From: Protonemura montana
Taxonomy: Eukaryota; Arthropoda; Insecta; Plecoptera; Nemouridae
Reading direction: 5' to 3'
Length of the DNA stretch: 64,000 nt
Assembly (NCBI GenBank): GCA_947568835.1
Contig: OX387605.1
Span: 62,001 to 126,000, forward strand
Shown: piece after piece, positions 55,001-64,000 of the stretch
Layout: the number at the start of each line of letters is the position of its first letter
How positions within the stretch are numbered: position 1 is the first letter of the stretch
The notes under the pieces: model-generated
What the model saw: the letters and a program-made list of their open reading frames with translations, nothing else
Database searches by the model: none
Told to the model about the DNA's origin: nothing
Translations under genes and position numbers: made by a program

Positions 55001-58000
55001 CAACTAGCCTCAGTGTCTGAGACAACTAGCCTCAGTGTCTGAGACAACTAGCCTCAGTGTCTGAGACAACAAGCATCAGTGTGTGAGACAACTAGCCTCA
55101 GTGTCTGAGACAACTAGCCTCAGTGTGTGAGACAACTAGCATCAGTGTCTGAGACAACTAGCCTCAGTGTGTGAGACAACTAGCCTCAGTGTCTGAGACA
55201 ACTAGCCTCAGTGTCTGAGACAACTAGCCTCAGTGTCTGAGACAACTAGCCTCAGTGTCTGAGACAACTAGCATCAGTGTCTGAGACAACTAGCCTCAGT
55301 GTGTGAGACAACTAGCCTCAGTGTCTGAGACAACTAGCCTCAGTGTCTGAGACAACTAGCATCAGTGTGTGAGACAACTAGCCTCAGTGTCTGAGACAAC
55401 TAGCCTCAGTGTGTGAGACAACTAGCCTCAGTGTCTGAGACAACTAGCCTCAGTGTCTGAGACAACTAGCCTCAGTGTCTGAGACAACTAGCATCAGTGT
55501 CTGAGACAACTAGCCTCAGTGTCTGAGACAACCAGCATCAGTGTCTGAGACAACTAGCCTCAGTGTCTGAGACAACTAGCCTCAGTGTCTGAGACAACTA
55601 GCCTCAGTGTCTGAGACAACTAGCATCAGTGTGTGAGACAACTAGCCTCAGTGTGTGAGACAACTAGCCTCAGTGTCTGAGACAACTAGCCTCAGTGTCT
55701 GAGACAACTAGCCTCAGTGTCTGAGACAACTAGCCTCAGTGTCTGAGACAACTAGCCTCAGTGTCTGAGACAACTAGCCTCAGTGTCTGAGACAACTAGC
55801 ATCAGTGTCTGAGACAACTAGCCTCAGTGTCTGAGACAACTAGCATCAGTGTGTGAGACAACTAGCCTCAGTGTCTGAGACAACTAGCCTCAGTGTCTGA
55901 GACAACTAGCCTCAGTGTCTGAGACAACTAGCCTCAGTGTCTGAGACAACTAGCCTCAGTGTCTGAGACAACTAGCCTCAGTGTCTGAGACAACTAGCCT
56001 CAGTGTCTGAGACAACTAGCCACAGTGTCTGAGACAACTAGCCTCAGTGTCTGAGACAACTAGCATCAGTGTGTGAGACAACTAGCCTCAGTGTCTGAGA
56101 CAACTAGCCTCAGTGTCTGAGACAACTAGCCTCAGTGTCTGAGACAACTAGCCTCAGTGTCTGAGACAACTAGCCTCAGTGTGTGAGACAACTAGCCTCA
56201 GTGTCTGAGACAACTAGCCTCAGTGTCTGAGACAACTAGCCTCAGTGTCTGAGACAACTAGCCTCAGTGTCTGAGACAACTAGCCTCAGTGTCTGAGACA
56301 ACTAGCCTCAGTGTCTGAGACAACTAGCCTCAGTGTGTGAGACAACTAGCCTCAGTGTCTGAGACAACTAGCCTCAGTGTCTGAGACAACTAGCCTCAGT
56401 GTCTGAGACAACTAGCCTCAGTGTCTGAGACAACTAGCCTCAGTGTCTGAGACAACTAGCCTCAGTGTCTGAGACAACTAGCCTCAGTGTCTGAGACAAC
56501 TAGCCTCAGTGTCTGAGACAACTAGCCTCAGTGTCTGAGACAACTAGCCTCAGTGTCTGAGACAACTAGCATCAGTGTCTGAGACAACTAGCCTCAGTGT
56601 GTGAGACAACTAGCCTCAGTGTGTGAGACAACTAGCCTCGGTGTCTGAGACAACTAGCCTCAGTGTCTGAGACAACTAGCATCAGTGTCTGAGACAACTA
56701 GCATCAGTGTCTGAGACAACTAGCATCAGTGTCTGAGACAACTAGCCTCAGTGTCTGAGACAACTAGCCTCAGTGTCTGAGACAACTAGCCTCAGTGTGT
56801 GAGACAACTAGCCTCAGTGTCTGAGACAACTAGCCTCAGTGACTGAGACAACTAGCCTCAGTGTGTGAGACAACTAGCCTCAGTGTCTGAGACAACTAGC
56901 CTCAGTGTCTGAGACAACTAGCCTCAGTGTCTGAGACAACTAGCATCAGTGTCTGAGACAACTAGCCTCAGTGTGTGAGACAACTAGCCTCAGTGTCTGA
57001 GACAACTAGCCTCAGTGTGTGAGACAACTAGCCTCAGTGTCTGAGACAACTAGCATCAGTGTCTGAGACAACTAGCATCAGTGTGTGAGACAACTAGCCT
57101 CAGTGTATGAGACAACTAGCCTCGGTGTCTGAGACAACTAGCCTCAGTGTGTGAGACAACTAGCCTCAGTGTCTGAGACAACTAGCATCAGTGTCTGAGA
57201 CAACTAGCATCAGTGTGTGAGACAACTAGCCTCAGTGTATGAGACAACTAGCCTCGGTGTCTGAGACAACTAGCCTCAGTGTGTGAGACAACTAGCCTCA
57301 GTGTCTGAGACAACTAGCATCAGTGTCTGAGACAACTAGCCTCAGTGTCTGAGACAACTAGCCTCAGTGTCTGAGACAACTAGCCTCAGTGTCTGAGACA
57401 ACTAGCCTCAGTGTCTGAGACAACTAGCCTCAGTGTGTGAGACAACTAGCCTCAGTGTCTGAGACAACTAGCATCAGTGTCTGAGACAACTAGCCTCGGT
57501 GTCTGAGACAACTAGCCTCAGTGTCTAAGACAACTAGCCTCAGTGTCTGAGACAACTAGCCTCAGTGTCTGAGACAACTAGCCTCAGTGTCTGAGACAAC
57601 TAGCCTCAGTGTCTGAGACAACAAGCATCAGTGTGTGAGACAACTAGCCTCAGTGTCTGAGACAACTAGCCTCAGTGTGTGAGACAACTAGCATCAGTGT
57701 CTGAGACAACTAGCCTCAGTGTGTGAGACAACTAGCCTCAGTGTCTGAGACAACTAGCCTCAGTGTCTGAGACAACTAGCCTCAGTGTCTGAGACAACTA
57801 GCCTCAGTGTGTGAGACAACTAGCCTCAGTGTCTGAGACAACTAGCCTCAGTGTCTGAGACAACTAGCATCAGTGTGTGAGACAACTAGCCTCAGTGTCT
57901 GAGACAACTAGCCTCAGTGTCTGAGACAACTAGCCTCAGTGTCTGAGACAACTAGCCTCAGTGTCTGAGACAACTAGCATCAGTGTGTGAGACAACTAGC

Positions 58001-61000
58001 ATCAGTGCCTGAGACAACTAGCCTCAGTGTCTGAGACAACTAGCCTCAGTGTCTGAGACAACTAGCCTCGGTGTGTGAGACAACTAGCATCAGTGTCTGA
58101 GACAACTAGCCTCAGTGTGTGAGACAACTAGCCTCAGTGTCTGAGACAACTAGCCTCAGTGTGTGAGACAACTAGCCTCAGTGTCTGAGACAACTAGCAT
58201 CAGTGTGTGAGACAACTAGCCTCAGTGTCTGAGACAACTAGCCTCAGTGTCTGAGACAACTAGCATCAGTGTCTGAGACAACTAGCCTCAGTGTCTGAGA
58301 CAACTAGCCTCAGTGTCTGAGACAACTAGCCTCAGTGTCTGAGACAACTAGCCTCAGTGTGTGAGACAACTAGCCTCAGTGTCTGAGACAACTAGCATCA
58401 GTGTCTAAGACAACTAGCCTCAGTGTCTGAGACAACTAGCCTCAGTGTCTGAGACAACTAGCCTCAGTGTGTGAGACAACTAGCCTCAGTGTCTGAGACA
58501 ACTAGCCTCAGTGTCTGAGACAACTAGCCTCAGTGTCTGAGACAACTAGCCTCAGTGTCTGAGACAACTAGCCTCAGTGTCTGAGACAACTAGCCTCAGT
58601 GTCTGAGACAACTAGCCTCAGTGTCTGAGACAACTAGCCTCAGTGTCTGAGACAACTAGCCTCAGTGTCTGAGACAACTAGCCTCAGTGTCTGAGACAAC
58701 TAGCCTCAGTGTGTGAGACAACTAGCATCAGTGTCTGAGACAACTAGCCTCAGTGTCTGAGACAACTAGCATCAGTGTCTGAGACAACTAGCATCAGTGT
58801 CTGAGACAACTAGCCTCAGTGTGTGAGACAACTAGCATCAGTGTCTGAGACAACTAGCCTCAGTGTCTGAGACAACTAGCCTCAGTGTCTGAGACAACTA
58901 GCCTCAGTGTCTGAGACAACTAGCCTCAGTGTCTGAGACAACTAGCATCAGTGTCTGAGACAACTAGCCTCAGTGTCTGAGACAACTAGCATCAGTGTGT
59001 GAGACAACTAGCCTCAGTGTCTGAGACAACTAGCCTCAGTGTCTGAGACAACTAGCCTCAGTGTCTGAGACAACTAGCCTCAGTGTCTGAGACAACTAGC
59101 CTCAGTGTGTGAGACAACTAGCCTCAGTGTCTGAGACAACTAGCCTCAGTGTGTGAGACAACTAGCCTCAGTGTCTGAGACAACTAGCCTCAGTGTCTGA
59201 GATAACTAGCCTCAGTGTCTGAGACAACTAGCATCAGTGTCTGAGACAACTAGCCTCAGTGTGTGAGACAACTAGCATCAGTGTCTGAGACAACTAGCAT
59301 CAGTGTCTGAGACAACTAGCCTCAGTGTCTGAGACAACTAGCATCAGTGTCTGAGACAACTAGCCTCAGTGTGTGAGACAACTAGCCTCAGTGTGTGAGA
59401 CAACTAGCCTCAGTGTCTGAGACAACTAGCCTCAGTGTCTGAGACAACTAGCATCAGTGTCTGAGACAACTAGCATCAGTGTGTGAGACAACTAGCCTCA
59501 GTGTCTGAGACAACTAGCCTCAGTGTCTGAGACAACTAGCCTCAGTGTCTNNNNNNNNNNNNNNNNNNNNNNNNNNNNNNNNNNNNNNNNNNNNNNNNNN
59601 NNNNNNNNNNNNNNNNNNNNNNNNNNNNNNNNNNNNNNNNNNNNNNNNNNNNNNNNNNNNNNNNNNNNNNNNNNNNNNNNNNNNNNNNNNNNNNNNNNNN
59701 NNNNNNNNNNNNNNNNNNNNNNNNNNNNNNNNNNNNNNNNNNNNNNNNNNGCATCAGTGTCTGAGACAACTAGCCTCAGTGTCTGAGACAACTAGCATCA
59801 GTGTCTGAGACAACTAGCATCAGTGTCGTGAGACAACTAGCCTCAGTGTCTGAGACAACTAGCCTCAGTGTCTGAGACAACTAGCATCAGTGTCTGAGAC
59901 AACTAGCATCAGTGTGTGAGACAACTAGCCTCAGTGTCTGAGACAACTAGCATCAGTGTCTGAGACAACTAGCATCAGTGTCTGAGACAACTAGCCTCAG
60001 TGTCTGAGACAACTAGCCTCAGTGTCTGAGACAACTAGCATCAGTGTCTGAGACAACTAGCCTCAGTGTCTGAGACAACTAGCCTCAGTGTCTGAGACAA
60101 CTAGCCTCAGTGTCTGAGACAACTAGCCTCAGTGTCTGAGACAACTAGCCTCAGTGTCTGAGACAACTAGCATCAGTGTCTGAGACAACTAGCCTCAGTG
60201 TCTGAGACAACTAGCATCAGTGTCTGAGACAACTAGCCTCAGTGTCTGAGACAACTAGCATCAGTGTCTGAGACAACTAGCCTCAGTGTCTGAGACAACT
60301 AGCATCAGTGTCTGAGACAACTAGCCTCAGTGTCTGAGACAACTAGCCTCAGTGTCTGAGACAACTAGCCTCAGTGTCTGAGACAACTAGCATCAGTGTG
60401 TGAGACAACTAGCCTCAGTGTCTGAGACAACTAGCCTCAGTGTCTGAGACAACTAGCCTCAGTGTCGTGAGACAACTAGCCTCAGTGTCTGAGACAACTA
60501 GCCTCAGTGTGTGAGACAACTAGCCTCAGTGTCTGAGACAACTAGCCTCAGTGTCTGAGACAACTAGCATCAGTGTCTGAGACAACTAGCCTCAGTGTCT
60601 GAGACAACTAGCATCAGTGTCTGAGACAACTAGCATCAGTGTCTGAGACAACTAGCATCAGTGTCTGAGACAACTAGCCTCAGTGTCTGAGACAACTAGC
60701 CTCAGTGTCTGAGACAACTAGCCTCAGTGTCTGAGACAACTAGCCTCAGTGTCTGAGACAACTAGCATCAGTGTCTGAGACAACTAGCCTCAGTGTCTGA
60801 GACAACTAGCCTCAGTGTCTGAGACAACTAGCATCAGTGTCTGAGACAACTAGCATCAGTGTCTGAGACAACTAGCCTCAGTGTCTGAGACAACTAGCCT
60901 CAGTGTCTGAGACAACTAGCCTCAGTGTGTGAGACAACTAGCCTCAGTGTCTGAGACAACTAGCCTCAGTGTCTGAGACAACTAGCCTCAGTGTCTGAAC

Positions 61001-64000
61001 AACTAGCCTCAGTGTCTGAGACAACTAGCCTCAGCGTGTGAGACAACTAGCCTCAGTGTCTGAGACAACTAGCATCAGTGTGTGAGACAACTAGCCTCAG
61101 TGTCTGAGACAACTAGCCTCAGTGTGTGAGACAACTAGCCTCAGTGTGTGAGACAACTAGCCTCAGTGTCTGAGACAACTAGCCTCAGTGTGTGAGACAA
61201 CTAGTCTCAGTGTGTGAGACAACTAGCCTCAGTGTCTGAGACAACTAGCCTCAGTGTCTGAGACAACTAGCCTCAGTGTGTGAGACAACTAGCATCAGTG
61301 TGTGAGACAACTAGCCTCAGCGTGTGAGACAACTAGCCTCAGTGTCTGAGACAACTAGCCTCAGTGTCTGAGACAACTAGCCTCAGTGTCTGAGACAACT
61401 AGCCTCAGTGTCTGAGACAACTAGCCTCAGTGTCTGAGACAACCAGCCTCAGTGTCTGAGACAACTAGCCTCAGTGTGTGAGACAACTAGCCTCAGTGTC
61501 TGAGACAACTAGCATCAGTGTCTGAGACAACTAGCCTCAGTGTCTGAGACAACTAGCCTCAGTGTCTGAGACAACTAGCCTCAGTGTGTGAGACAACTAG
61601 CCTCAGTGTCTGAGACAACTAGCCTCAGTGTCTGAGACAACTAGCCTCAGTGTCTGAGACAACTAGCCTCAGTGTCTGAGACAACTAGCCTCAGTGTGTG
61701 AGACAACTAGCCTCAGTGTCTGAGACAACTAGCATCAGTGTCTGAGACAACTAGCCTCAGTGTCTGAGACAACTAGCCTCAGTGTGTGAGACAACTAGCC
61801 TCAGTGTGTGAGACAACTAGCCTCAGTGTCTGAGACAACTAGCCTCAGTGTCTGAGACAACTAGCATCAGCGTCTGAGACAACTAGCCTCAGTGTCTGAG
61901 ACAACTAGCCTCAGTGTGTGAGACAACTAGCATCAGTGTGTGAGACAACTAGCCTCAGTGTGTGAGACAACTAGCCTCAGTGTGTGAGACAACTAGCCAT
62001 AGTGTCTGAAACAACTAGCCTCAGTGTCTGAGACAACTAGCCTCAGTGTGTGAGACAACTAGCCTCAGTGTGTGAGACAACTAGCCTCAGTGTCTGAGAC
62101 AACTAGCATCAGTGTCTGAGACAACTAGCCTCAGTGTCTGAGACAACTAGCATCAGTGTCTGAGACAACTAGCCTCAGTGTGTGAGACAACTAGCCTCAG
62201 TGTCTGAGACAACTAGCCTCAGTGTGTGAGACAACTAGCATCAGTGTCTGAGACAACTAGCCTCAGTGTGTGAGACAACTAGCCTCAGTGTCTGAGACAA
62301 CTAGCCTCAGTGTCTGAGACAACTAGCATCAGTGTCTGAGACAACTAGCATCAGTGTGTGAGACAACTAGCCTCAGTGTGTGAGACAACTAGCCTCAGTG
62401 TGTGAGACAACTAGCCTCAGTGTGTGAGACAACTAGCCTCAGTGTCTGAGACAACTAGCATCAGTGTCTGAGACAACTAGCGTCAGTGTCTGAGACAACT
62501 AGCATCAGTGTCTGAGACAACTAGCCTCAGTGTCTGAGACAACTAGCATCAGTGTCTGAGACAACTAGCCTCAGTGTCTGAGACAACTAGCCTCAGTGTC
62601 TGAGACAACTAGCATCAGTGTGTGAGACAACTAGCCTCAATGTGTGAGACAACTAGCCTCAGTGTCTGAGACAACTAGCATCAGTGTCTGAGACAACTAG
62701 CCTCAGTGTCTGAGACAACTAGCATCAGTGTCTGAGACAACTAGCCTCAGTGTCTGAGACAACTAGCATCAGTGTCTGAGACAACTAGCCTCAGTGTCTG
62801 AGACAACTAGCCTCAGTGTCTGAGACAACTAGCATCAGTGTGTGAGACAACTAGCCTCAGTGTCTGAGACAACTAGCATCAGTGTCTGAGACAACTAGCA
62901 TCAGTGTCTGAGACAACTAGCCTCAGTGTCTGAGACAACTAGCCTCAGTGTCTGAGACAACTAGCATCAGTGTGTGAGACAACCAGCCTCAGTGTCTGAG
63001 ACAACTAGCCTCAGTGTGTGAGACAACTAGCCTCAGTGTCTGAGACAACTAGCCTCAGTGTCTGAGACAACTAGCCTCAGTGTCTGAGACAACTAGCATC
63101 AGTGTCTGAGACAACTAGCCTCAGTGTGTGAGACAACTAGCCTCAGTGTCTGAGACAGCTAGCCTCAGTGTCTGAGACAACTAGCCTCAGTGTCTGAGAC
63201 AACTAGCATCAGTGTCTGAGACAACTAGCCTCAGTGTCTGAGACAACTAGCCTCAGTGTCTGAGACAACTAGCATCAGTGTCTGAGATAACTAGCCTCAG
63301 TGTGTGAGACAACTAGCCTCAGTGTCTGAGACAACTAGCCTCAGTGTCTGAGACAACTAGCATCAGTGTCTGAGACAACTAGCCTCAGTGTCTGAGATAA
63401 CTAGCCTCAGTGTGTGAGACAACTAGCCTCAGTGTCTGAGACAACTAGCATCAGTGTCTGAGACAACTAGCCTCAGTGTGTGAGACAACTAGCATCAGTG
63501 TCTGAGACAACTAGCCTCAGTGTCTGAGACAACTAGCCTCAGTGTCTGAGACAACTAGCATCAGTGTGTGAGACAACTAGCATCAGTGTCTGAGACAACT
63601 AGCCTCAGTGTGTGAGACAACTAGCCTCAGTGTCTGAGACAACTAGCCTCAGTGTGTGAGACAACTAGCCTCAGTGTCTGAGACAACTAGCATCAGTGTC
63701 TGAGACAACTAGCCTCAGTGTCTGAGACAACTAGCCTCAGTGTGTGAGACAACTAGCCTCAGTGTCTGAGACAACTAGCATCAGTGTCTGAGACAACTAG
63801 CCTCAGTGTCTGAGACAACTAGCATCAGTGTGTGAGACAACTAGCCTCAGTGTGTGAGACAACTAGCCTCAGGGTCTGAGACAACTAGCATCAGTGTCTG
63901 AGACAACTAGCCTCAGTGTCTGAGACAACTAGCCTCAGTGTCTGAGACAACTAGCCTCAGTGTCTGAGACAACTAGCATCAGTGTCTGAGACAACTAGCC
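49072..64000. repeat. 22-bp satellite, several hundred copies, continuing past the window
   Basis: Unit GAGACAACTAGCCTCAGTGT plus CT. Two sites vary in most of the array: gcC/Atcag and gtgtC/Gtgag. Each full unit can fold CTGAG with CTCAG around a nine-base loop. Rare variants (tagtctcgg, caccagc, gtgtatgag, tagccacag) act as markers and reveal higher-order duplications. About 15 kb is visible. Confidence 0.98.
59551..59750. other. Assembly gap (200 N)
   Basis: Exactly 200 unknown bases inside the 22-bp satellite, flanked by satellite on both sides. The round number suggests a placeholder, so the true length is not known. Confidence 0.97.

Overview
The window looks like nuclear DNA of an arthropod, most plausibly a decapod or other malacostracan crustacean. 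This rests on several interspersed (TTAGG)n tracts, the arthropod telomere-type motif, on multi-exon genes with GT-AG introns, and on an extreme load of simple tandem arrays. The taxon is an inference. By eye about three quarters of the 64 kb is tandem or SINE-type repeat.

Two protein genes can be assembled, both on the minus strand. Gene A (coding exons at 5531-5698, 5133-5339, 3165-3503, 2776-2970, 1375-1507 and 538-833, in transcription order) is a partial secreted-type protein built of cysteine-rich protease-inhibitor-like modules: WAP, thyroglobulin type-1, antistasin-like plus a lustrin-type cysteine module, then a second WAP, thyroglobulin type-1 and antistasin-like set. Every junction keeps the reading frame. 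Four of the five internal introns are phase 1 and one is phase 2. The 3' end runs off the left edge and no 5' end was found. Gene B (34930-35098, 22604-23559, 21261-21492, 20307-20461) is a four-exon gene with a continuous frame from an ATG at 35098 to TAA at 20307: 503 residues with one C-terminal PDZ domain.

The introns and intergenic spaces hold a remarkable collection of repeats. The most informative is a 5S-rRNA-derived SINE. Seven copies (7.1-9.15, 12.2-12.85, 15.4-16.83, 21.5-22.5, 25.0-25.8, 27.24-27.87 and 35.8-36.87 kb) each carry the 5S-like head expanded into a 91-bp tandem array, usually followed by a non-5S body and tail. In the 27-kb copy a 15-bp piece of that head has been amplified again into a 1-kb satellite. 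tRNA-derived arrays lie at 1-500 (52 bp, box A) and 31.2-32.96 kb (74 bp, box B). Other arrays have periods of 6, 10, 11, 12, 13, 14, 17, 28, 34, 41, 48, 78 and 114 bp.

From 37.7 kb to the end the window is essentially two large satellites, a 61-bp array of about 143 copies (37.7-46.45 kb) and a 22-bp array of several hundred copies (49.07-64 kb, with a 200-N assembly gap at 59551-59750 and visible kilobase-scale higher-order duplication). The 2.6-kb island between them holds a broken hAT-type transposase and a pogo-like fragment. A LINE 3' ORF remnant sits just left of the 61-bp array. No rRNA or tRNA gene that looks functional, no CRISPR array and no prokaryotic-type operon was seen.
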